The position numbers and the translations under genes were made by a program. From the NCBI GenBank assembly GCA_029253805.1, contig JAQWYU010000181.1, forward strand, positions 1-19,082: a stretch of DNA of 19,082 bases. Reading direction: 5' to 3'. The DNA is from Flavobacteriaceae bacterium. GTDB taxonomy: Bacteria; Bacteroidota; Bacteroidia; Flavobacteriales; Flavobacteriaceae. Position 1 is the stretch's first letter; each line of letters starts with the position of its first letter. Of this stretch, positions 7,620 to 14,514 are shown piece after piece. Under the pieces are notes generated by a model, which ran no database searches, had not been told where the DNA came from, and saw nothing but the letters and a program-made list of their open reading frames with translations.

Positions 7620-9020
7620 TTATTTTTTTGAGTTCCTAACCATGTCTTCTGGTTTTACCCATGCATCATAATTTTCGGCAGTCACATATCCAAGATTAAT
7701 GGCTTCCTCTTTTAAAGTAGTACCATTTTTATGAGCTGTATTTGCAATTTCAGCAGCTTTATAATAGCCTATTTTTGTATTTAAGGCCGTGATTAACATT
7801 AGTGAGTTATTTAGTAATTTTTCTATAACATCATGATTGGGTTCAATTCCAGAAGCGCAGTGTGTTTCAAAGCTAATAGCTGCATCTCCCAGTAGTTGCG
7901 CTGACTGTAAAAAGTTAGCTGCCATCATCGGTTTAAATACATTTAATTCATAATGGCCTTGAGTTCCCCCTATGGTAATAGCGACATCGTTACCCATTAT
8001 TTGTGCACACACCATAGTAATTGCTTCACATTGGGTCGGATTTACTTTTCCAGGCATAATAGAGCTTCCAGGTTCATTAGCTGGAATTGTAATTTCTCCA
8101 ATTCCGGATCGTGGTCCTGAAGCCATCATACGGATGTCATTTGCGATTTTGTTTAACGATACAGCCAATTGTTTTAAAGCGCCATGAGTTTCCACAATCG
8201 CATCATGGGCTGCTAAAGCTTCAAATTTATTGGGGGCAGTTATAAATGGTAGTTCAGTAAATTTTGCAATATATTCGGCCACTAGCTCTGAGTAGCCATT
8301 GGGTGTATTTAAACCAGTTCCAACGGCTGTTCCTCCTAAAGCTAATTCGCTTAAGTGTTCTAATGTATTATTTAGCGCTTTCAAACCATGATCTAATTGA
8401 GAAACATAGCCTGAAAATTCTTGTCCAAGTGTTAAAGGAGTGGCATCCATAAGGTGGGTACGTCCAATTTTTACGACTTTTTCAAATGCTTCAGATTTTT
8501 TTTGTAGTGTATCCCTTAATTTTTGAATTCCAGGGATGGTTGTTCTAACTATTGTTTTGTAAGCTGCGATGTGCATCCCAGTAGGGAAGGTGTCATTTGA
8601 AGATTGTGACTTATTTACGTCGTCATTGGGTTGAATTATTTTTTCACCTTCGCCTAGTACTTTACCATCAAGCTGATGTGCTCGGTTGGCTATGACTTCG
8701 TTCACATTCATATTGCTTTGGGTGCCAGATCCTGTTTGCCAAATAACTAAAGGGAACTGATCATTGTGTATTCCGTTTAGAATTTCATCACATACTTGTG
8801 CGATTAAATCTCTTTTTTCAGATGAAAGAACCCCAAGTTGACAATTTGTAAATGCAGCTGCCTTTTTTAAGTATGCAAATCCGTAAATAACTTCTATAGG
8901 CATTGAGGCTACATTTCCAATTTTGAAATTATTTCTAGAACGCTCCGTTTGAGCGCCCCATAATTTATCTGCTGGGACTTTCACCTTACCCATTGTGTCT
9001 TTTTCTTCCCTATACTTCAT
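7620..9020 (-). CDS. fumC: Class II fumarate hydratase
   Basis: This 466-residue protein interconverts fumarate and L-malate in the TCA cycle as a homotetramer without an iron-sulfur cluster. The family's three conserved regions are present: [10 protein letters not shown] (97-106), [10 protein letters not shown] (186-195, general acid/base histidine H189) and the signature [11 protein letters not shown] (318-328, on the mobile loop with the catalytic serine). Length matches FumC (about 465). The signature residues after [10 protein letters not shown] and the MDATP variant fit fumarase better than aspartase or argininosuccinate lyase. It leads the hutI-hutG cluster: its stop is one base from the hutI ATG, so part of hut expression probably follows the fumC promoter. 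A TAnnTTTG box lies 18 bases before the start. Confidence 0.96.
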   Translation of the reverse strand: MKYREEKDTMGKVKVPADKLWGAQTERSRNNFKIGNVASMPIEVIYGFAYLKKAAAFTNCQLGVLSSEKRDLIAQVCDEILNGIHNDQFPLVIWQTGSGTQSNMNVNEVIANRAHQLDGKVLGEGEKIIQPNDDVNKSQSSNDTFPTGMHIAAYKTIVRTTIPGIQKLRDTLQKKSEAFEKVVKIGRTHLMDATPLTLGQEFSGYVSQLDHGLKALNNTLEHLSELALGGTAVGTGLNTPNGYSELVAEYIAKFTELPFITAPNKFEALAAHDAIVETHGALKQLAVSLNKIANDIRMMASGPRSGIGEITIPANEPGSSIMPGKVNPTQCEAITMVCAQIMGNDVAITIGGTQGHYELNVFKPMMAANFLQSAQLLGDAAISFETHCASGIEPNHDVIEKLLNNSLMLITALNTKIGYYKAAEIANTAHKNGTTLKEEAINLGYVTAENYDAWVKPEDMVRNSKK

Positions 9021-9038
9021 GGCATCGAATTTAGATTA

Positions 9039-9046
9039 CAAATTTA
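9039..9046 (-). promoter_or_regulatory. Flavobacterial -7 promoter box for fumC-hutI-hutG
   Basis: TAAATTTG on the minus strand fits TAnnTTTG and lies 18 bases before the fumC ATG. I see no TTG at the expected -33 spacing. This is the only promoter candidate found for the three-gene cluster. Confidence 0.5.
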
Positions 9047-9106
9047 CAATTTTTTCAATTTAAATCCATACTGTTACCAAGCTGTTGATAAATGTGAATT
9101 TTTATG

Positions 9107-9137
9107 TTGTAAAACTATTATTCTTGTACTATATTTG
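9107..9137 (+). promoter_or_regulatory. Complete flavobacterial promoter (-33 TTG, -7 TATATTTG)
   Basis: TTG at 9107-9109 and TATATTTG at 9130-9137 are separated by 20 bases, which fits the Bacteroidetes consensus TTG-(17 to 23)-TAnnTTTG. Transcription should begin a few bases downstream, leaving a leader of under 20 bases before the ATG at 9161. This is the best-formed promoter in the window. Confidence 0.65.
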
Positions 9138-9160
9138 CAGAGTAAAACAAAGGATATAAT

Positions 9161-9331
9161 ATGTTTGATTTAGCTCAGTATTTAGGATTTTTAGCTTTTT
9201 TATCAATTTTAACCTTAGGGTTTTGGTTAATGATATTTTTATTAACTTTTGCAATCCCTTATTGGGTCTTTGGATCTGCTATTGAACATTTTAAAGAGAA
9301 ATTAGCGGCCCGAAAAGCCAAATCAAAGTAA
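9161..9331 (+). CDS. Small membrane protein, 56 residues, unknown function
   Basis: I do not recognise this gene. The product starts MFDLAQYLGF, is strongly hydrophobic from about residue 7 to 38 (one long or two short membrane helices, with a proline at 33 in FAIPYWVFG), and ends in a basic tail (HFKEKLAARKAKSK). It has no cysteine. Support for translation comes from a well-formed promoter (9107-9137), an AAAGGA a few bases before the ATG (one of very few Shine-Dalgarno-like sequences here) and a terminator hairpin 23 bases after the stop, which together make a complete single-gene transcription unit. It diverges from fumC and converges on the TonB-dependent receptor. The topology suggests an inner-membrane subunit or regulator, but no function can be assigned. 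Confidence 0.65.
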   Translation: MFDLAQYLGFLAFLSILTLGFWLMIFLLTFAIPYWVFGSAIEHFKEKLAARKAKSK

Positions 9332-9355
9332 ATCAATCGATGTAAATCAATCGAT
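9328..9355 (+). repeat. Two tandem copies of a 14-bp repeat
   Basis: GTAAATCAATCGAT occurs twice without interruption (9328-9341 and 9342-9355). The first copy contains the stop codon of the small membrane protein gene and the second runs into the left arm of the hairpin at 9354-9415. Each copy ends in the palindrome ATCGAT. Confidence 0.9.
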
Positions 9356-9415
9356 CACTCCCATATAAAAAAAACCAAAACATAATTGTTTTGGTTTTTT
9401 TTATATGGGAGTGAT
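9354..9415. terminator. Bidirectional terminator within a perfect 29-bp inverted repeat
   Basis: The arms at 9354-9382 and 9387-9415 are perfectly complementary around a TAAT loop. The core is an 8-bp stem (CCAAAACA/TGTTTTGG) with eight A before it (9367-9374) and eight T after it (9395-9402), so it reads as an intrinsic terminator on both strands. It would serve the small gene (plus) and the TonB-dependent receptor (minus). The stem continues beyond the A/T tracts for another 13 bp on each side, and the right arm contains the last four codons and the stop of the receptor gene. Confidence 0.85.
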
Positions 9416-11848
9416 ACTAGTGTATTTATCTTGTTTAAGACGTTTATTGACTTGATTAAAACGATAGGTAAATGACAAGCTGTAGGAGCGTACTCTCCAG
9501 CGGTAATAACCGTCGCTGTAAAATGTTGAAGTGGTAGACTCTAAGTTTCTTCGCTCAGTATTGAGTAAATCATTTATGTTTAAAGTAATAGATGCTTTTT
9601 CTTTAAATAGATCTTTACTAAAAGCCATATTTGAGGAAAATACTCCATCTCTCCTGTTTACAGCATCTACCCTTGGGCCTGAATAACTTAAACGTGTTTG
9701 CCATTCAATATTTCCAGGAAAAGTATATTTATTATTGAGTCTTACAAACCAACCTAAGTTTTCAGAATTATAACTTAATCCTTTATATTTACCTTTAATC
9801 GCAGAACGATATAAGTTAAAATTAGCGTTCATATTCCAATTTTTTGAAGGGCGATGGGTTAGGGTAAACTCAAACCCAAGTCTGTCATCTTCAGCTAAAT
9901 TAATAGGTCCTCTTCTAATTACTGGGACACTTTCACCATTTATGACTACTTCATCTCCAGTATCTTCACTAATGTAAGTAAATACGTCTGTTGCGTGGTT
10001 GTAATAAATTGAAGTATTAATGGTTGTTTTTTCCATTTTATATAAATAACCTAAGTCAACTCCGTTTGAGTAACTTGGGCTAATGTTTGGATTTCCTTGA
10101 AATAAATTTGTTGCACTACTTCTTGATGGAAAAGGATTTAGAAATCGGGATCTTGGTCGACTAATACGGCGGTTATAACCAATAGTTAAGTTTTGGTTTT
10201 CTGAAAACTCATATCCTAAATTAATAGTAGGAAATAAACCTATATAGTTGGAGTTAGAGTATTCGTTTGAGCTCAGCTGGCTGATTGTGATGTTAGTTGC
10301 TTCTATTCGAAGCCCTAGTAAAAATGAAAATTTATTTTTTACTTTGCTGCCATATTGAGTGTATAGAGCATTTACATCTTCTTCATATAACAAAATATTG
10401 CTAACGTCGCTATCTAAAATAAATGAATCATCTTGTGCAAATTCTAAGCTGTAATCTGTATTGTTGGTGCTAAATCGTCCATTATAGCCAGCCTCAAATC
10501 GGGTTTTATCGTTGATTGGTAACGTAAAATCAGATTTAATCAAAATCCTTTTTTGATCTTCTATTGTACGAACACGCTCAGCGGCCACTCCGTCATTATA
10601 GATAATAGACCCTTCATCTTCAGAACTATTTTCAACCTGAAAGTCAAATGTTAGTCGATGTTCGCTGTTTCCGTGAAATTGTTTGTCAAAATTAACTGAA
10701 AATTGAGTAGTTTGATCGAATTCTTTTTCTGGATCGTAACGTACAGATTCATTAATTACAGCTCCTGTTAAATCAAGTGTTTCAGCTCGGTTAAAGCTTT
10801 CATTGGTATTATCACTTTTTCTTGCTAAAAATGCAGTAGTTAAAGAACTTGTAGGGGTAATATACCATTCAATTCCAGTATTGCTATTAAATCCTTTTCG
10901 AATGCGCTCAAATGTTCTGAATTCATTTCGAAAAGTATTTGGTAAATCTTGAACAAGGACCCCGTTTTGGTCATATTCAGTATTGAAAAACTCAGTTTTA
11001 ACTCCAGAATTACCAGGGCTTTCTCTGTAGGAATATCCCGAGTTATTAAAGATATTTATATCTCCTGTTCGATAGTTAATATTTCCTGACGCTCCTAATT
11101 GATTTGGATAACCCGAATTTACGATCACAGCTCCGTTTAGCCCTAGGATTTTACTTCGTCTTAAAATAATATTTAAAATTCCTGCGGTTCCCTCTGCCTC
11201 ATAGCGAGCTGAGGGCGAGGTTATAATTTCAACTTTCTCAATAGCATCTGCAGGCAGTTGTCGCAATGCGTCTGTGGAATTTAAACCCACTAGCCCTGAT
11301 GGTTTTCCATTTATTAAAATTCGTACATTTTCATTGCCCCTGAGAGCTACATTTCCTTCTAGATCCACAGAAACAGATGGAACGTTATCTAAAACATCAC
11401 TTATGCTACCGCCTCTTACAGTTAAATCTTTTCCGACATTGTAAATCTTTTTATCTAATTTGATTTCAACTGTTGTTTGTTCTGCTATAATATCTACAGC
11501 ATCTAATATTTGCAAATTAGCTTCCATTTTCAGAACTCCAAGGTCTCTATCTTGATTAAAGTTCAGTCTTAATTTTGTAATATTCTTAAATGAAAAATAC
11601 TCTACATAAAAATCGTAGATCCCTTTTGGGATAGAAATGCTAAAATTACCATCAATATCTGTAATTCCACCCCCTTTCAATCTATTTTCAGCGCTGTTAA
11701 AAAAAGAAATAGTAGCATACTCAAGTGGTTGATTCGCTTCAGACTCAATTATTTTTCCTGAAATAACTACATTATTTATGTCTTTTTGTCCCATTACAAA
11801 AGTTTGAAATGAAATAAAAAGAACTATAATTATTATGTTTTTAGTCAT
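9401..11848 (-). CDS. TonB-dependent receptor, outer-membrane beta-barrel family 3 type
   Basis: This 815-residue outer-membrane protein has a signal peptide (about 1-20, hydrophobic IIIIVLFISFQTF, likely cleaved before Q21), a carboxypeptidase-regulatory-like domain (about 27-112, with PLEYATISFF and GGGITDIDGNFSISIPKG), a plug domain (about 125-232, with DVLDNVPSVSVD, RILINGKPSGL and PSARYEAEGTAGILNIILRR) and a large beta barrel (about 240-798). A 17-residue basic tail follows the last aromatic strand. This architecture is common in Bacteroidetes and takes up ligands, or acts in signalling or adhesion, using TonB energy. The ligand is unknown. No SusD partner, sigma/anti-sigma pair or glycan enzymes lie beside it, so a polysaccharide locus is unlikely. 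It has its own TAnnTTTG box and ends in the hairpin at 9354-9415. Confidence 0.92.
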   Translation of the reverse strand: MTKNIIIIVLFISFQTFVMGQKDINNVVISGKIIESEANQPLEYATISFFNSAENRLKGGGITDIDGNFSISIPKGIYDFYVEYFSFKNITKLRLNFNQDRDLGVLKMEANLQILDAVDIIAEQTTVEIKLDKKIYNVGKDLTVRGGSISDVLDNVPSVSVDLEGNVALRGNENVRILINGKPSGLVGLNSTDALRQLPADAIEKVEIITSPSARYEAEGTAGILNIILRRSKILGLNGAVIVNSGYPNQLGASGNINYRTGDINIFNNSGYSYRESPGNSGVKTEFFNTEYDQNGVLVQDLPNTFRNEFRTFERIRKGFNSNTGIEWYITPTSSLTTAFLARKSDNTNESFNRAETLDLTGAVINESVRYDPEKEFDQTTQFSVNFDKQFHGNSEHRLTFDFQVENSSEDEGSIIYNDGVAAERVRTIEDQKRILIKSDFTLPINDKTRFEAGYNGRFSTNNTDYSLEFAQDDSFILDSDVSNILLYEEDVNALYTQYGSKVKNKFSFLLGLRIEATNITISQLSSNEYSNSNYIGLFPTINLGYEFSENQNLTIGYNRRISRPRSRFLNPFPSRSSATNLFQGNPNISPSYSNGVDLGYLYKMEKTTINTSIYYNHATDVFTYISEDTGDEVVINGESVPVIRRGPINLAEDDRLGFEFTLTHRPSKNWNMNANFNLYRSAIKGKYKGLSYNSENLGWFVRLNNKYTFPGNIEWQTRLSYSGPRVDAVNRRDGVFSSNMAFSKDLFKEKASITLNINDLLNTERRNLESTTSTFYSDGYYRWRVRSYSLSFTYRFNQVNKRLKQDKYTSITPI

Positions 11849-11873
11849 AAGTGATTAATGGAATAACAAAACA

Positions 11874-11881
11874 CAAAAGTA
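11874..11881 (-). promoter_or_regulatory. Flavobacterial -7 promoter box for the TonB-dependent receptor
   Basis: TACTTTTG on the minus strand fits TAnnTTTG and lies 25 bases before the receptor ATG. It sits in the 66-base gap after the ArsC-like gene, so the receptor probably has its own transcript start. No clear -33 TTG is visible. Confidence 0.45.
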
Positions 11882-11914
11882 ATTTTTCATAAAACTGTTG
11901 TGGTTAATGTTTTG

Positions 11915-12259
11915 TTAAATAAACAAGCTCTTAATACGCTCATTTGGGCGTCCAATAACTCCTTTATTTCCTCGAACAATAATTGGCCTTTCAATTAGTT
12001 TTGGATGTGTTACCATTGCTTTAATAAGCTCTTTATCCGATAACTCTTTTCCTTTGTAATTTGATTTCCAAATTGCTTCACTTTTACGAATTAAATTTTC
12101 AGGATCAATTTTAAGAACTGTGATTAGTTTTGTTAGTTCATTGACATCTAAAGGGTTAGAAATGTAATCAATAATTTCAAATTCTTTTCCTAATTCTCTC
12201 AGTGTCTGCAATCCTTCACGAGATTTTCGACAACGATTGTTATGGTAAATTTTTATCAT
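11915..12259 (-). CDS. ArsC/Spx-family thioredoxin-fold protein (YfgD-like)
   Basis: This 114-residue protein has the ArsC fold: [18 protein letters not shown] at the N-terminus with the catalytic-type cysteine C10 and the adjacent basic loop, then a helical insert, then [16 protein letters not shown] (91-106), where R92 matches the conserved arginine that binds oxyanion in ArsC. Only one cysteine is present, as in glutathione/glutaredoxin-linked ArsC and YfgD-type proteins. Arsenate reductase is the formal family name, but many such housekeeping homologues are not involved in arsenic resistance, and there is no arsR or arsB nearby. The ATG overlaps the prfB stop (ATGA), so it is probably translated by coupling to prfB. 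Confidence 0.88.
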   Translation of the reverse strand: MIKIYHNNRCRKSREGLQTLRELGKEFEIIDYISNPLDVNELTKLITVLKIDPENLIRKSEAIWKSNYKGKELSDKELIKAMVTHPKLIERPIIVRGNKGVIGRPNERIKSLFI

Positions 12260-13366
12260 AGTGAATTGTTAGGTTTTTCTTTCTGCCCAGTAGCCATTAG
12301 GAATGCTTTTAAAAAGGGTGTAATGTCTCCGTTCATCACATTATCTACATTCCCAGTTTCTTCAGAAGTTCGGACATCTTTTACAAGCTTATAAGGGTGC
12401 ATTACATAGTTTCTAATTTGACTTCCCCATTCAATCTTCATTTTTCCAGCTTCAATATCATCTCGTTGAGCAAGTTGTTTTTTAAGTTCAATTTCATAAA
12501 GCTGAGATTTCAGCATTTGCATTGCTCTTGAGCGATTATCATGTTGTGAACGTGTTTCAGAGCAAGAAATCTGGATACCTGAGGGCTTATGATTTAACTG
12601 TACTTTAGTTTCTACCTTGTTTACATTTTGTCCTCCGGCTCCGCTTGAACGTGCTGTTGTAATTTCAATATCAGCCGGATTTATTTCAATTTCAATTGTA
12701 TCGTCAATCAGTGGGTAAACATAAACAGAAGCAAAACTAGTGTGCCGCTTGGCATTGCTGTCAAAAGGAGAAATTCGTACCAGTCTGTGAACACCATTCT
12801 CTCCTTTTAACCAGCCAAAAGAGAAGTCACCTTCAATTTGAAGTGTCACTGTTTTTATGCCTGCAACATCTCCGTTTTGTAGATTTAACTCTTTTATTTT
12901 AAAGTTATTTTTTTCAGCATACATCACATACATGCGCATAAGCATATAGGCCCAATCACAACTTTCTGTCCCTCCGGCACCAGCAGTGATTTGAAGTACT
13001 GCACTTAAAGAATCACCTTCTTCTGAAAGCATATTCCTGAATTCAATATCTTCTAAAAAATCAGAGGCGAGATTAAATTGTTTTTCGACTTCTTGAGCTG
13101 AAGATTCTCCATCTTTAAAAAAATCAAATAAGATCTCAAGGTCTTCAATGTAGGTTTGTACTTTTTCAAAATCATTAACCCATTTCTTATTGACGCGTAA
13201 AGATTTCATGACCAGTTCGGCTGCTTTTGAGTCGTTCCAAAAGTCTGGAGAAAAAGTTTTTTCTTCTTCATTTTGAATTTCGATGCGTTTGGCATCTAAG
13301 TCAAAGATACCTCCTTAACGCACCAAGGCGTTCAAAAAGATCTTTTATGTGATCTTGTGTTATCAT
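12256..13366 (-). CDS. prfB: Peptide chain release factor 2, with programmed +1 frameshift
   Basis: RF2 ends translation at UGA and UAA. The full protein of 369 residues is encoded in two frames. Frame one starts at the ATG 13366-13364 ([21 protein letters not shown]) and stops at an in-frame TGA, codon 22 (13303-13301). Skipping one base after the CTT codon continues as [15 protein letters not shown] and joins the long frame. The site reads AGG AGG TAT CTT TGA C, with AGGAGG at 13315-13310 spaced as in the E. coli prfB frameshift site. The mature motifs are SPF (199-201), the UGA/UAA-reading tripeptide, and GGQ (244-246) in [14 protein letters not shown], which triggers peptide release. Low RF2 raises frameshifting, giving autoregulation. 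The gene ends in TGA, overlapping the ArsC-like start. A TAnnTTTG box lies 17 bases before the start. Confidence 0.97.
13300..13315 (-). promoter_or_regulatory. prfB programmed +1 frameshift site
   Basis: On the minus strand the site is an internal Shine-Dalgarno AGGAGG (13315-13310), a three-base TAT, the slippery CTT (13306-13304), the in-frame TGA (13303-13301) and a following C that is poor context for termination. All elements and the spacing match the classic bacterial prfB recoding signal. Both flanking frames encode conserved RF2 sequence, so this is not a sequencing error. Confidence 0.96.
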
Positions 13367-13383
13367 TTTTTTCTTTAGGATTA

Positions 13384-13391
13384 CAAAAATA
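13384..13391 (-). promoter_or_regulatory. Flavobacterial -7 promoter box for prfB
   Basis: TATTTTTG on the minus strand fits TAnnTTTG and lies 17 bases before the prfB ATG. No Shine-Dalgarno precedes that ATG, only an A-rich stretch. The box also supports 13366, rather than the internal ATG at 13209, as the true start. Confidence 0.5.
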
Positions 13392-13446
13392 GAATTTATA
13401 GCACAGAATTAAAATAATATGTAGTTTTATATCCAAAATAAAATAT

Positions 13447-14466
13447 ATGCAAATAGATTTAAGAAGTGATACTGTTACAAAGCCTTCAAAAGGGATGATA
13501 GAAGCGATGATGACAGCTAGGCTCGGAGACGATGTATATGCTGAAGATCCTTCAGTAAATGATTTAGAATCACGTGTTGCAGCTATGTTTGGTAAGCCAA
13601 AGGCCCTTTTTTTTCCATCTGGAACCATGGCCAACCAAACAGCTATCAAACTTCATACACAACCGGGAGAACAACTAATATGCGATGTATATTCTCATGT
13701 TTATAATTATGAAGGTGGCGGAGTTTCTTTTAACAGTGGAGTATCGTGTAAGCTTGTAGATGGACATCGCGGAATGATGACTGCTACACAAGTAGAGGCT
13801 GCGATTAACCCCCCTGAATTTTACCACAGTCCACTTACATCATTAGTGTCCTTAGAAAATACTACAAATAAAGGGGGAGGCGCTTGCTGGGATTTTCAAG
13901 AAATTTTGAAAGTTAGGTCAGTTTGTGATTCTTATAAACTAGGGCTTCATTTAGATGGGGCACGACTGTGGAATGCTCTGATTTCAAAATCTGAGAAGCC
14001 TCAGCAATACGGTGATATATTTGATACGATCTCTGTTTGTTTTAGCAAAGGCTTGGGCGCCCCTGTTGGCTCTGTTTTGGTAGGTAACGAAAACCTGATG
14101 AATAAAGCTTTAAGAATACGAAAAATGCTTGGAGGCGGTATGCGACAGGCTGGGTTGCTAGCAGCAGCAGCATCTTATGCCTTGGATCATCAATACGATC
14201 GCCTGAAAGAGGACCATCAAAAGGCAAAAGAGATTGCAGGAGTTCTTAATCAATTGGAGGCAGTTTCTAGAGTTGAACCAGTGGAAACAAATATTGTAAT
14301 ATTTAAATTGAATTCTAATAATTCTCAAAATTTGTTTTTAAATACTTTAAAGTCTCACAATATTCTTCTAAGTGATATGGGTGGTGGTAAACTTAGAATG
14401 GTCACACACTTAGACTACACAGATGCTATGCATGCAAACCTTTTAGAAATTTTGAGAAAAGCATAA
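13447..14466 (+). CDS. Threonine aldolase, PLP-dependent
   Basis: This 339-residue fold-type I PLP enzyme cleaves L-threonine or L-allo-threonine to glycine and acetaldehyde. Motifs in order are DLRSDTVTKP (4-13), GDDVYAEDP (27-35), FFPSGTMANQ (55-64, cofactor phosphate region), HLDGARLWNA (168-177, aspartate contacting the pyridine nitrogen) and SKGLGAPVGS (200-209, with K201 as the Schiff-base lysine). The set is that of the low-specificity LtaE/GLY1 group, so L versus L-allo preference cannot be read by eye. It diverges from prfB across an 80-base gap in which TAGTTTTA (13422-13429) is a near-match to the -7 box. The oligopeptidase gene follows after 48 bases. Confidence 0.93.
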   Translation: MQIDLRSDTVTKPSKGMIEAMMTARLGDDVYAEDPSVNDLESRVAAMFGKPKALFFPSGTMANQTAIKLHTQPGEQLICDVYSHVYNYEGGGVSFNSGVSCKLVDGHRGMMTATQVEAAINPPEFYHSPLTSLVSLENTTNKGGGACWDFQEILKVRSVCDSYKLGLHLDGARLWNALISKSEKPQQYGDIFDTISVCFSKGLGAPVGSVLVGNENLMNKALRIRKMLGGGMRQAGLLAAAASYALDHQYDRLKEDHQKAKEIAGVLNQLEAVSRVEPVETNIVIFKLNSNNSQNLFLNTLKSHNILLSDMGGGKLRMVTHLDYTDAMHANLLEILRKA

Positions 14467-14514
14467 TTGTTTTTTTGTAAATTTAACCTCTAAAATCTCG
14501 TAATTTACAGCCTT

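Noticed and set aside
9328..9415. CRISPR array or insertion-sequence end
   Set aside because: Only two tandem 14-mers and one hairpin are present; there are no spacers, transposase or flanking target-site duplication.
9401..11848. Polysaccharide utilisation locus
   Set aside because: The TonB-dependent receptor has no SusD partner, no glycoside hydrolases and no sensor/regulator next to it.
11915..12259. Arsenic resistance locus
   Set aside because: Only a lone ArsC-fold gene is present, translationally tied to prfB, with no arsR, arsB or acr3 nearby.
12256..13209. RF2 gene starting at the ATG 13209 as a complete 317-codon frame
   Set aside because: Conserved RF2 N-terminal sequence continues upstream, and a perfect +1 frameshift site joins it to a 21-codon leader frame starting at 13366.
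13332..13649. Minus-strand open frame of 105 codons upstream of prfB
   Set aside because: It lies over the threonine aldolase start and the prfB leader in another frame, has no recognisable domain, and looks like a shadow.
14475..14508. Promoter before the oligopeptidase gene (TTG at 14475-14477, TAATTTAC at 14501-14508)
   Set aside because: The -7 element deviates from TAnnTTTG at the last two positions and the spacer is at the upper limit, so it is too weak to list as a feature.
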